From assembly GCF_014898815.1 (NCBI RefSeq), contig NW_026515518.1:426939-490938 (forward strand): DNA of 64,000 nt, in the 5' to 3' direction. This stretch comes from Panonychus citri (taxonomy: Eukaryota; Arthropoda; Arachnida; Trombidiformes; Tetranychidae). The translations under genes and the position numbers were made by a program. Numbering within the stretch: the first letter of the stretch is position 1; every line of letters starts with the position of its first letter. The notes below the pieces were generated by a model. It saw nothing but the letters and a program-made list of their open reading frames with translations, did not search any database and was not told where the DNA came from. Positions 46,187 through 56,310 of this stretch are shown in pieces.

Positions 46187-47346
46187 ATGACTCAGTCAAA
46201 AAACATGTTTCAATTAAATTGGCACACGTTAAGTCAAATCAAATCGAAGTTTCATCATCTCTTGGAGAACCGATGGAAACAACAAAATCGTTTGTGGTCG
46301 TGTTCATCTAAGATACTACAGGGCAATTCAGCTACTTTGTTTTCTTTTCACGATTTCTCAAAAACTACTAGACCGATAGGGTTCATATTTCGTCTATGGA
46401 AGTTTGGCCGATACTCAATTGTCATATTTCAAGGTCAAGGTCATAAAGGTTATTCGTGAAAGAACGCACTTGAAGGTCATTTGAAGAACTTTTTGAAAAC
46501 TAGAAATTATTAAAGCCTACCTGTGATGTTTTATCATTCCTGTACTTACAGGGTCTGATGCAATTCGCTTTCTGTAAAAAGTTATCTAAAGTAATTGATT
46601 TTGTTTTAGCGCAATACCAACGTTGCTTTGTGATATTATTATTTTTTGACTTCATGACCAAGCTTAGAAAAATATCTAGTTTTTGAGAAATCGTGAAAAG
46701 AAAACCAACAAAGTAGCTGAATGGCCCTGTATGTTACTGGTATCCCTACAAGATATGGTGTTGCTCTAAAACGATGGGAATTGAGTCGCCTCGCAAGCTT
46801 CATGATTGGTCATATCGGCGGAACGGATACAAAACTACAGGATCAAATTGATGAACTAACCATCGAACCGTTTGTGGAGATCTTCTATTCGGACGGGATC
46901 GGAGGATTTCTATCAAGGCTGATGGTGTAAATAAAATTCTCAACCTTATCCCTGGCCTTTGTTTTCTTCTCGGCTTCCAAAGACTCGATGCATTTATCGA
47001 CTGTCAAAACCCTGGTAGGCTACTTGAAAATGTTTTCATCTGGTCACGGATTATCAAGGAAAAGGATATCGATCAAACCTGGGAGGGAGAGGAATGTTTC
47101 ACTACCGGTAAACTAAATCTTGATCAAATTCGGATCCTTCAAAAAATGGATAATCTTTATGATACATTCAACACTAACATCGGAGCGATGTTGCTGCCCC
47201 CTGTTACTTGTAGCAAGAAACAGTTCAACTCTCGGATCATGGGTCAATTCACTGAATCTTTCAGTGAACCCTTCAAGAAAGACCCAGAGATGATCAAGTC
47301 TCTTACCCTTGTCCTGCGTGGGGTGAGTCCCGCCCACACCAAGTAG
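46187..47346 (+). pseudogene. Second PC4-like gene, split by a MITE and frameshifted
   Basis: After removing the MITE at 46319-46729, the flanks join within the PC4-like motif: SFVVVFI before it and TGIPTRYGVALKRWELSRLA after it. This parallels RIDIRLKRQGKFTKYGVSL in the Maverick gene at 10.4 kb. A one-base frame change near 46,915 leads into a long open part with LIPGLCFLLGF, LLENVFIWSRIIKEKD and FTESFSEPFKKDPEM, matching the C-terminal half of the 10.4 kb protein in order (FIPAAKYLCG, LFDLFIVSKS, FADEKPEVFT). A stop also lies before the MITE. Hence it is a dead paralogue. Confidence 0.62.
46319..46729. mobile_element. MITE with about 50-bp terminal inverted repeats and TA target duplication
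   Basis: The left end CAGGGCAATTCAGCTACTTT continues with TTTTCTTTTCACGATTTCTC and AAAAACTA; the right end is its reverse complement with few differences. Both ends are flanked by TA, as for Tc1/mariner relatives. The 411-bp interior has no gene. Confidence 0.85.
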
Positions 47347-47461
47347 TATAAAAGAAGATCTTAGTTCCAAAAATTCATCATTATATTATGGATCGATATC
47401 GATATTAGATGATTCGCTTTCACTTGCTTCAGTTGATTCACTTGTGTTAGTCACTTCAGTA

Positions 47462-48003
47462 TCAATTTGTTGGTTGACTGTTAATGTGTACCCTACCGGC
47501 TGAACAATCAATCACTATATTAGCCTTTGACATAACATCTTGACCGATTAAGACACTAAATTGTTTGGGTAATCGATCGATTACTTGGACTGTAGTTACT
47601 ATCAATAGGGCTGAACTATTGTCACTGATCTTAATTGTAATATCGACTTCACCTAAGATTTGAATCGGTTTATCATTGGCCGCTAGGGGAGTTGGACCTT
47701 TGTATGGTTCTAAATTCAGTTTCAATTGCTCAACCAATGCTCTTGTAATCAGGGTCATGTCAGAGCCGATGTCGAACATGGCTTCAACTCTATGGTTATC
47801 AACTTTAATCTGTTGATGGATTAGCTTTTTCTTGAAGATCGAGCAAATGGCTGAGACCTGAGGCTCTTCCTCTTCACTAGTGTGATCATCATTTTCTGCA
47901 TCATAATCAACTTTAGTGATGGTTCTAATTTGAGGAACTTGATTTGTCTGTTCTTGCTGGTTAGAGGGATTCTCTCTTTGCCTGTTCTCATTTCTCCTCT
48001 CCA
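47462..48003 (-). CDS. Retroviral aspartic protease of element A
   Basis: The frame opens near 48,003, overlaps the end of gag by about 180 bases, and includes an acidic linker (DAENDDHTSEEEEPQVSA). The protease core has the active-site strand MFDIGSDMTLI, where Asp-Ile-Gly replaces the usual Asp-Thr/Ser-Gly, and the flap-distal SVLIGQDVM. Retropepsins act as dimers and cut Gag-Pol. The Ile substitution may weaken activity. The start would depend on frameshifting from gag. Confidence 0.75.
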
Positions 48004-49071
48004 GTTTCGATCATTATTAGAACGATTTTGATAATTTCTATTATCTCTCCGTTTACTACGATTGTAAAACGGTTGTTGATTGATCTGGGCTGGTGAGGCT
48101 TGTTGATTGACTTGTGGTTGATTAGGCTGGATCGATTGATCTTGTGATTGCACAGCATTGGATTGCACTGGTAAGTTTTGTTGTTTTGACAGAGCTGGTT
48201 GAGTCAGTTGACTACTAATTGGCTGAAAATTATTGACTTGAATCGCTGCCATTCGGTCGCGACAATTTTCTTCGGTGTGGACACGATGACAGCGAAAGTT
48301 GCAAGTGACTCGATTTTGATTGAAGGCTTTAGCCGTAAATGTATTTAACTTTTCTTCTAATTGATCAAATTTTGATTGTAATTGATTCAGAGTGTTTAAC
48401 AGTTTGTTCTCAATTGCATTTGATGAATTAGACTCAAGGCTGAAGTTATGATTAGGTTTGATTTCACCATTAACTAAGGCCTTGTCAGCTAATTTGGCTG
48501 CCTCTATTAATTCACTAAGTGACTTTGGATTTTGTAAGGTGGTGACAAATTTGATCTGGGGTAAGAATCGTTCAGAGATAAAACTAATCATTAAGTTCTT
48601 AGGCATCTGACTGTTCATTCGAGAGTAAAGCTCTTGAATCTCATAGATGAAGCTAGTTGTTGGTTGGCCTGGTTTCTGTTTGCTATTATGAAGTTGTTGA
48701 GAGAGGTGCGTACGATAATCTGCTGGACAGAGGCCTGTTATCATACATTCTCGTAGCTGTTCATAAGTCGTTGGCTTATTCGCTGGTCCGAAGGAGCTAA
48801 CGGTTAAGTTGTACCAACGACGAGCTGAGCCTTGAAGGTAAAATGGAATTATTTTAAACATTTCGGTTGCATTTAAGCCTAGAGCTTGAGAGGCAAATTC
48901 AAATTGGACCAACCAATCAACTACATCCTCATTATCTCCCCTGAAAGGTTCAATAGTTATATGGTTCTTTAAAAGGTTAGAAAGATTGATGTTCATAACT
49001 GAAGGAGCTGGTTGATTAAATTCTTGATTAGGTGTTGATGATAATGACGGTGCAGTAGGAGGTACTGACAT
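47821..49071 (-). CDS. Gag of retroelement A
   Basis: 416 codons open. The capsid-like part (about 35-200) has FRGDNEDVVDWLVQFE, GSARRWYNL and CPADYRTHLSQQLHN, then SFIYEIQELY, typical of Gypsy-type Gag. A coiled-coil-like stretch (LNTLNQLQSKFDQLEEKL) precedes a degenerate zinc knuckle (CNFRCHRVHTEENC) with abnormal spacing between the first two cysteines, and a Gln/Asn-rich basic tail. Its relative at 57,084 keeps a normal knuckle. The last 50 codons are read in a frame different from the protease; the acidic, protein-like reading in the other frame suggests a programmed or mutational frameshift near 48,000. Confidence 0.82.
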   Translation of the reverse strand: MSVPPTAPSLSSTPNQEFNQPAPSVMNINLSNLLKNHITIEPFRGDNEDVVDWLVQFEFASQALGLNATEMFKIIPFYLQGSARRWYNLTVSSFGPANKPTTYEQLRECMITGLCPADYRTHLSQQLHNSKQKPGQPTTSFIYEIQELYSRMNSQMPKNLMISFISERFLPQIKFVTTLQNPKSLSELIEAAKLADKALVNGEIKPNHNFSLESNSSNAIENKLLNTLNQLQSKFDQLEEKLNTFTAKAFNQNRVTCNFRCHRVHTEENCRDRMAAIQVNNFQPISSQLTQPALSKQQNLPVQSNAVQSQDQSIQPNQPQVNQQASPAQINQQPFYNRSKRRDNRNYQNRSNNDRNWRGEMRTGKERIPLTSKNRQIKFLKLEPSLKLIMMQKMMITLVKRKSLRSQPFARSSRKS

Positions 49072-49472
49072 TTCGATCTAATGATGTTAGTCAAAGGATA
49101 GTAAAAGTTTATGATTGTTCAATTAGTTTTAATCTAATGATAATTTATGATTGAAGTAACTAATTGACGTGTGGTAAAGTTATCTTAAGGTTAAAAGGTG
49201 TTATCACTTGTTGAAGGTTAATTAAAGTCAATGTATTGATTTGCTGATGATGATGATCATTAATTGATTATTTTAATAGCGCTTGTTAATTGTTGATTTG
49301 ATTGAATCATTAGATATTGATTGGTAATTGTTTTATAGTTGATTTGTTTAGTTGTTAGTATTATACGCGAAGGTCGAAGGCAAGGAGTTCGTGATTGCAG
49401 AATTAAATGGTTGATCAATTTAGCACTTGATTGATTCTTGAGGTTGAACTGATTAAGGTTCTGAGTTAGCTT

Positions 49473-50379
49473 GAATTTTCACTGATTCAGTTTTTATAGT
49501 TTCGATTTGAATCTTCACTGATTCAAACTGAATTATTGTTATTTGGAGAAAGATGATAATTCAAGCTTAGCGAGTCTTCACTGACTCTTATTGTTCAGAG
49601 AAGGTACTGAATCTTCACTGATTCTGTTTTTACTTTTTTGCCTTCAATAAGAATCTTCACTGATTCACAATGAACTTCGGGTTCAGTGTGAATCTTCAAT
49701 AATTCAGACCGAATTTCGGATTCAGTGTGAATCTTCACTGATTCCGGTTTAACACTTTGAGTTCAATTGGATCTTAACTGATTCGATTCAAGGAGTTGGA
49801 TCAGAACCTTCACTGGTTCAAATTTCAATTGAACTCTCGATCGAATCTTCACTGATTCAGGTTTTGATTGGTTTGCAAAAGGATATTAGCTATTCGCTGA
49901 TTCAATATTATCAATTAAATTGGAAAGTTTGAATTTGAGCATAAGGTTGTCCCAATGAATCTTTACTGATTCATTATCATATTAAAGAACGTCACTGATT
50001 TGTTGTGAATTAGGTAAGGAAGCAATGTATAAATATATAAAAAAGGCTTTACCTTTTACCAATTTGTTGTTTTGTTGGAAAAGATTTTCAGCTCAGTCTA
50101 TTAACGGTTGGATGGTTAATGTTGATTGCTGCTAACAAATTTGTTTATTTTGATAGAGAGAAGATTTTGAGAAATAACAATTTATTTGTTTACAATTTTT
50201 AAAGAGATTGGGAAAGAAAAGGCTAATTCACTTTTTTTGTTGAATTTGAAGTTGAATTTAACCCTCACACGGGTTCAACAAATTGTTGTTCAACTGATAC
50301 TCGTAAATTAACACAATTGTAATTTATTAATTTTCTCGATTTATTTAATCAATTGATTAACAACAATCTTCACTGATTG
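49473..50379 (-). repeat. Array of about 12 stem-loops with constant TTCACT loop in the leader of element A
   Basis: 16-bp units GAATC-TTCACT-GATTC recur at 49473, 49509, 49572, 49609, 49651, 49690, 49729, 49769, 49804, 49843, 49957 and 50364, with irregular spacing. Three units have changed both arms in a compensatory way: GAGTC/GACTC at 49572, GAACC/GGTTC at 49804 and CAATC/GATTG at 50364. The rest are identical or have single changes. On the sense (minus) strand the loop reads AGTGAA. The array lies just upstream of the gag start at 49,071. Confidence 0.88.
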
Positions 50380-50540
50380 AATTGTTACTTATTACTAAAA
50401 TCTAATCTAATTATTTTTTTACACAAATCGTCTTTTTATATTGGGAGAGAGAGAAGGTGACATTCATCAAGGAGATGAGTGAAAACAAGGTAATAAAAAG
50501 ATTAAGTTAATCTCTCTCTCTCTTTGACATTTTCACAACA

Positions 50541-50705
50541 GGAGAATCAATTCAATATCTTCAATGAGAAAATCAAAACAATTTCTTTTATGAGAGAATC
50601 AAAACAATTTCTTTTATGGGAGAATCAAGTCAATTTCTTCATAGGAAGAAGCAATTCAATTTCGCCATAGGGAGAATCAAAACAATTTCTTTTATGATAG
50701 AATCA
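50541..50705. repeat. Tandem repeat, about 26-bp unit, 6 copies
   Basis: Units of the type GAGAATCAAAACAATTTCTT plus TTATG start near 50,541, 50,566, 50,592, 50,618, 50,644 and 50,671. They lie upstream of element A and may be part of its LTR. Confidence 0.8.
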
Positions 50706-51028
50706 ATTCGAGTTACCGAGAGCTCGTTTATAGTGAAAGTCATTTTTCATTGATTCAGTAATAATTTAACTGTATGGACGAAAAAATAGATTATAAGTAC
50801 AGTAGATGAAACTAAGTGATAAAATCAGTTGTGGTTCTCATAATTCAACAGGTGACAAATGATTTTTACAATATATCATGAAAGAAACTTGTATTAAAAA
50901 TTACAATTTCTATACAAATTTATGAAACTTTTGTTGTCATTTTATTTTGCGTGGCTGTACAGGTACAATGAACTCCTATTCGTTCAAAATAGTCGATATG
51001 GATTCTTTAACTGAATGATAAATTATAT

Positions 51029-51302
51029 TGTTGGCAAATATCTTGCATGGTAACAACTCGTCTCTTAACCAGAGACGAGCTAAAAATAAAGACGAAGATG
51101 AAGATGAAGATGAGGATGAGGATGAAGATGAAGATGAAGATGAAGATTATAATTACTTATAATAGAAAGAAAACAAAATGTATCAGTTCAGTTGGGATGA
51201 ATTTCCCCTTCTCTTCAAGTTCAAATGAATAAAATGAATAAAGTGCTAATTAAAATACTAAAGTAAAAGTGAAGGTTAATAAAGTGAAACAATATTACTT
51301 CA
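51029..51302 (+). repeat. 5' LTR of element C
   Basis: 274 bp, nearly identical to the 3' LTR. It contains the 8-bp hairpin CTCGTCTC/GAGACGAG at 51057-51079 and a GATGAA/GATGAG hexamer tract at about 51,090-51,147, four units shorter than in the 3' copy. Confidence 0.88.
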
Positions 51303-51459
51303 AATGGTGCGACGAGTCGGATACGGTGAAATTTACTTGAATTTGTGAAAAGTTTCTCTTCTTCCTTATCAATTGAAATTGTGAAAAATTGTTATACTTT
51401 TTTCTATTCAACTTAAATTTCGAAATTGGTTACATTTTGATGTTAGTTTTCTAATATTA

Positions 51460-52740
51460 TTAGGAATCCAAGTAAATAATGATACGATTTTTAATTGTGA
51501 TGTTAATTGTGATAAAAAAAACAATCAAATCAACTCAATCGAAATAATTCCCATCCGATTCTATGACCTTTTTCCACCTCTCCACGAGCTTTTCGATTCC
51601 AGACTTGTAAAATTCTGTATCTTTTGAGGTCAAAAAGTCGGTGACGGCATTTTCGACATCTGACCTTGAATCATATTTTTGACCTTTAAGCGCGTTAGAC
51701 ATTGAAAGAAAAAGGTGGTAGTCCGAAGGAGCAAGGTCAGGTGAATAAGGTAGGTGGGGTAATACCTCCCAATTGAGCTTCTTTATTTGATCTTTGACCT
51801 GTTTCGATGTGTGAGGTCGCGCGTTATCATGGAGGTAGATGACCTTTGATCTATTGACCAATGCAGGCCACTTTTCTACTAATTTTTCGTTAACTCTGAC
51901 CAATTGTTGAGCATATAATTCAGAGATAACAGTTTGACCTTGATCCAATAGCTCGAAGTGGACCACGCCCCTTGGCACCACCATATACACAACATTATCT
52001 TCGGCTGATGTAGGCGTGGCTTAGGGGTTGACATCGATGATTGACCTGGGTCTAACCAGGCGTATGACCTTGTAATATTGTCATACATTATCCACTTTTC
52101 ATCGCTGGTCATCAAACGGTCAAGGAAAGGGTCATTATTTTGGCGCGAAAGAAGAGACATTGATATTGACACTCACTTCATCATCTGATCACTTGTGAGT
52201 TCATAGGGCACCCACTTATTCAGGCGGTGAACCTTGCCCAGGGCATGTAGGCGTTGCCTAACAGCTTCATCAGTAACACCAAACTCTCTAGCAACTTCTC
52301 CACAACTAACCTCTGGATTGGCCTCGATCAAGTCCTTCAGGTCCCTATCCGTTACACTCTTCGGTTGGCCAGGGATGGGCTTTGATTCGATGCTCAGATC
52401 ACCAGAACGAAACCTCCCGAACCACCGTTTCACTGTAACTTCACTTATTGCATCATTCCCAGAGGCTTGAGTTAGTCGCTGATGACATTGACCTGGTTTT
52501 GAGGCCAATTTGAACTCATAAAGCATACACGCACGAATTATAAACTTATCGTCCGACATTTGGAATTAGACTGATAATTAATTACATAATTTTTCTTATT
52601 ATTCGTGGTGGCTAATTGATTATTATTCATTTCCTGTTTACTGGGAAAAAGAATCATTAAGATCGGGTTGCTAATTGTTTTGATTTAATTGTAATTAGAT
52701 CACAATTAAAAATCGTATCATTATTTACTTGGATTCCTAA
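51460..52740 (-). mobile_element. Mariner element with perfect 42-bp terminal inverted repeats
   Basis: Ends TTAGGAATCCAAGTAAATAA plus TGATACGATTTTTAATTGTGAT are exact inverted copies (51460-51501 and 52699-52740). TA flanks both sides (51458-51459 and 52741-52742). Total 1281 bp, the usual mariner size. Confidence 0.95.
51535..52559 (-). pseudogene. Mariner transposase, one nonsense and one frameshift
   Basis: The N-terminal part (52559-52173) has the paired helix-turn-helix DNA-binding region (VKRWFGRFRSGDLSIE, GQPKSVTDRDL). An in-frame TGA at 52173-52175, probably from CGA, precedes the linker and catalytic part: NDPFLDRLMTSDEKWI (first Asp), HDNARPH (second Asp) and YSPDLAPSDYHLF (third Asp), with 34 residues between the last two, the DD34D signature. 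A one-base loss near 51,973 shifts the frame after KIMLCIWW. All three catalytic aspartates are present but the protein cannot be made whole. Clean TIRs suggest recent activity, perhaps by trans-mobilisation. Confidence 0.93.
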
Positions 52741-52742
52741 TA

Positions 52743-53459
52743 CATCGAAGCTTAATCATCTTATCAATAACCATATACTTAATACAATAAATCTTTAAAA
52801 GTTATAAAAGTTATATCAAATTCGATCTAATTATCATCTAAATGAACTCAAAATGAACATAATTCTGAATCAGTTCGACAATCTGAAAAAAGGATAAGTA
52901 AAATGATTTCCATAAGTGACAAACTCGCATCAATTATTACCTGATACATATTAAGTTCAAGTGTGAAAAACAAAATCTAGTCATGTTCAATTGATTAGAT
53001 CACATCTTATCCAGCCAATTGTTTATCATTAATTTGCAAAAAAAATATCAAAATCTCTTTTCTCTTTTTGAAGATAAAATTCACTGACATCTTAGATTAA
53101 TGAATTCAAACCAAGCAATTTGATATTATCTCTGCAATACTAATAATCTCTTATTATAATTATCCAAATAATTAACAATAATTCACCTTTATCAAACTAA
53201 ATAACAATAATCAATACAAATTATATTCGTAAAGTTATAAAATGAATACAAATATGAATTTCTTCACCTAATGTTTATCAATTAATGTTTTATTTTCAAA
53301 GTAGTTATCAAATTCTCCATCATATAGACTTTAACCATTATCGATTGAGAGACAATAGCAAAAGGAACTCCCAAATACACTCATTAAACTTCAAAATAAT
53401 ATAAAAAAAATTATACAAGATTTTCAACTCAACAAAATCAAATATAAACAAATGCTCTC
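52743..53459. other. Leader of element C, AT-rich, no gene
   Basis: No coding or structured feature recognised between the mariner and the CT-rich array. Confidence 0.5.
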
Positions 53460-53660
53460 CTAAATTTATCCTCTCTTATTTTCTCTTTCTCTTATTTTCT
53501 CTTTCTCTTATTTTCTCTTCCTCTTATTTTCTCTCTCTCTTATTTTCTCTCTCTCTTATTTTCTCTCTCTCTTATTTTCTCTCTCTCTTATTTTCTCTCT
53601 CTCTCTCTTATTTTCTCTCTCTAACTCTCTCTTATTTTCTCTCTCTCTCTCTCTTACTCT
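53460..53660. repeat. CT-rich array (TTATTTTCTCTCTCTC)n, left half
   Basis: About ten units of TTATTTTCTCTCTCTC-like sequence, passing into CTCTTACTCT. The array is cut by element B and resumes at 56,627. Confidence 0.9.
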
Positions 53661-53970
53661 TGAATTATTATAAAACACCATATATATTACTCATTTCAAA
53701 ACGTAATCACCAATTGAGTTTAATTCCAAGGAAATAAAATTATCACAAATATAATTTAACTAATTTAATAATTATAAAGACTTGGAACTTTATCGAAACA
53801 AAATACAAAACTTATTAGGTTGAACACCATAAAGGTGCCAACACAACTAACCCACCAAAATGGTGGATTAAAGGAAAAGGAAGAGAGAGAGAGAAGGGGA
53901 AAAATTAAAGGGAAGATGAGGGTTTGGCCAGGTACTAAACCAGTTTTAGTACCTGGCCAAAGTTATGACA
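53661..53970 (-). repeat. 3' LTR of element B
   Basis: Direct repeat of 56311-56626. It contains the inverted pair GGCCAGGTACTAAA and TTTAGTACCTGGCC around an ACCAG centre at 53,926-53,958, a strong hairpin. Confidence 0.88.
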
Positions 53971-54140
53971 TTATCGGACGCCATTCTCTTAAAGTCCCTT
54001 TTACGAGCAGAATTATTCAAACGACTCAGCAGACTTTCCATATCGAAGGTTGCAGTTAGATTGTTCAAGTCTAATATAATAATAAATTCAAAATTTTAAA
54101 TGAAAATTCCCAACACCAGACCAATTACCCAGTTTAATAG

Positions 54141-54686
54141 TTATTGATTAAATTTATTCTTAAGATAATAATATTCAGCTTCCACGGCATATTCCTTGAA
54201 TTCGTCCATTGAATTAACCTTTACCAAAGCGATATACTTTAAAATACCAGGGAGGAATCCATTTTTAATATATCTTATTTTACCATCGAGATCCTTATTT
54301 GGATTAAGTTTAGCACACAGGCCAACCATTTCAAAGAAATAAGATATAACATCTTGACCTTCTTGTTGCTTTTTATTTTCAATTTTCGAGTGTAATTCGT
54401 CTTGGTGTAACGAAGGTTGTTTGAAAGCGGCGAGTAATTTAGCTTTCAAATCATTGAAAGTAGCTGGTCGTTGATCAACAGGTTTACTTCTTATACTACC
54501 AGCATACCAATCTTTAGCGGGGCCAATTAAATAAACAGGTAATCGTCTTAATTTATCTATATTATTTAAGCCAGCAGCTTCAGTTATTTGTTCAAAATCG
54601 TCAAGCCAATCATAGGCATCAGCATTATTTCCATCAAAGTTTTTAATATTATTTAACAAAGTATCATCGAAATATCGGCTCGTCAT
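54141..54686 (-). CDS. Gag (capsid part) of element B
   Basis: 181 residues with the Gypsy-type capsid pattern FDGNNADAYDWLDDFEQIT, RRLPVYLIGPAKDWY, FNDLKAKLLAAF and ISYFFEMVGLCAKL. It ends without a zinc knuckle or protease, so it is either a minimal Gag or a 3' deletion. It is only distantly similar to the Gags of elements A and C. A non-autonomous element encoding only Gag would rely on other elements for reverse transcriptase and integrase. Confidence 0.82.
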   Translation of the reverse strand: MTSRYFDDTLLNNIKNFDGNNADAYDWLDDFEQITEAAGLNNIDKLRRLPVYLIGPAKDWYAGSIRSKPVDQRPATFNDLKAKLLAAFKQPSLHQDELHSKIENKKQQEGQDVISYFFEMVGLCAKLNPNKDLDGKIRYIKNGFLPGILKYIALVKVNSMDEFKEYAVEAEYYYLKNKFNQ

Positions 54687-54866
54687 AATTATAAATCTTT
54701 TGTTCTAAGTATACTGACTATTGAATCCAAAACAAACGAACCAGCAATCTTGAAACGAACGGCTAACTCAATTAACCAAAAAGACAAAAGTTTCACAGAT
54801 TCTGGAACAACGGACAATCGAATCAGTTAATTGAACAACAAATTATAAAATAACAAATAACTAAAT

Positions 54867-55555
54867 GATAATCAATAACTAGATTATCCAAAGGATCAAA
54901 TACAAAATTTTATGCTATAACAAATTTTTCCAAACAAAATTGACTATTAAATCCAAAACCAACGAACCAACAAATCTTGAAACGAACGGTTAACTCAATT
55001 AACCAAAGACCAAAAGTTTCACAGATTCTTGGGACAACGGACAATCGAATCAATAAGTAGAGAACAATGATAAACAATAACTAGTTTACCAATCAAATTT
55101 TTAAACGAAGTTGACCAAATGACGAAAGTGATAAACAATAACTAGTTTACCAATCAAATTTTAACCAAATTTAAGACGATATTTACCAATTGACGCGATG
55201 ATAATTAATAACTAAATTATCAATCGAATTTTAACCAAATTTTAGTTGAAATTTACCAATTGACGAAGATGATAATTAATAACTAAGTTATCAATCGAAT
55301 TTTAACCAAATTTCAATCTGAACGTCACAGAATTATAACTAATAACTAAGTTACACAATTGTTTCGACAAATCAATCACCATTAGCACAAATGAAACAAA
55401 ATTGGAACTAATAACTAAGTTACTCAATTGTTTCACTGAAAGTAAGATTAATTGTTGAATGTTGGACGAAAACTAATGATAAATAATAACTAATTTATCA
55501 GGTCAAATTGTTTAATGTTGGACGAAAACCAATGATAAATAATAACTAATTTATC
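54867..55555 (-). repeat. Array of 8 stem-loops with constant AATAACTA loop in the leader of element B
   Basis: The loop AATAACTA is invariant while arms vary: GATAATC/GATTATC (54867-54888), GATAAAC/GTTTACC (55069 and 55130), GATAATT/AATTATC (55200), GATAATT/AGTTATC (55271), TAACT/AGTTA (55336), AACT/AGTT (55406) and GATAAAT/ATTTATC (55478 and 55534). Four copies have perfect 7-bp arms of three different sequences. Located between the 5' LTR and gag. Confidence 0.87.
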
Positions 55556-56310
55556 CGGTCAAATTGTTGAATGTAAGTGATCAAGTAAAATTAAGACAAA
55601 AATTTCAGCGGGTTGAAACGTTAAATCAACAAGAATCAGAAATATTATTCAATTATAATTTCAAATTTTTACATTCCAGAAACTACTGATAATTATCAAT
55701 GTGTTTTGAGCCATAAAAACCCAAGGCTATCAAAGAAAAATAAAATTTGAAACGTGAACATTCAAGGAATTAACACTTTATTAAACTTGTTAGTAAAGGT
55801 AGGGAAAAGAAAAACTTGTTTTCGTTAAACTCGTTTAGAGCTTACACCAATCGAAATGATTGCAACCAGAGATCGATTTTTAGCTAGACAAAGAAACGAT
55901 TTTTAGATTCTATCAATTTCTATTACCTGCAATCTTTCAATATAAAATTTTGATTTTAACTAATTGCGTAAAATTATTTAAATCTTAATATGACACAGAG
56001 GTAAAGATAAGCTTTAAATTTAGTATTATTATGTGTCACTTTTGAGAAGAATTAACCGAATGAGGCGAATAAAGTAAACAGTTTTACCCAACAGTTAAAA
56101 AAAATTAGGACGAACATCAATAAAGATCCCAAACTCTCATCGAATATGAATGAATAATAATAAAAGTCAAACAGAAGGCTAAGAAGAAAAAGAAGATGAT
56201 TATAAAACGATGTTCTACCTTCAATTGATTAGAATAACAAAATTAACAAAGAAAATTGAACAAAAACTAAAGATCACACGTGGACAAAAATCACGTCAAA
56301 AGGGTCACCA
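55556..56310. other. Proximal leader of element B
   Basis: No coding potential seen. It begins at the primer-binding-like site beside the 5' LTR. Confidence 0.5.

Larger units (their letters stand above)
47380..49071 (-). mobile_element. Truncated Ty3/Gypsy-type retroelement A (gag and protease only)
   Basis: On the minus strand a gag gene is followed by a protease in the overlapping frame, after which homology ends at about 47,380-47,460, next to the dead PC4-like gene. No reverse transcriptase, RNase H or integrase is present. The leader with its hairpin array lies upstream at 49.4-50.4 kb. Confidence 0.8.

Noticed and set aside
52234..52470. Plus-strand frame inside the mariner
   Set aside because: Antisense of the transposase DNA-binding domain.
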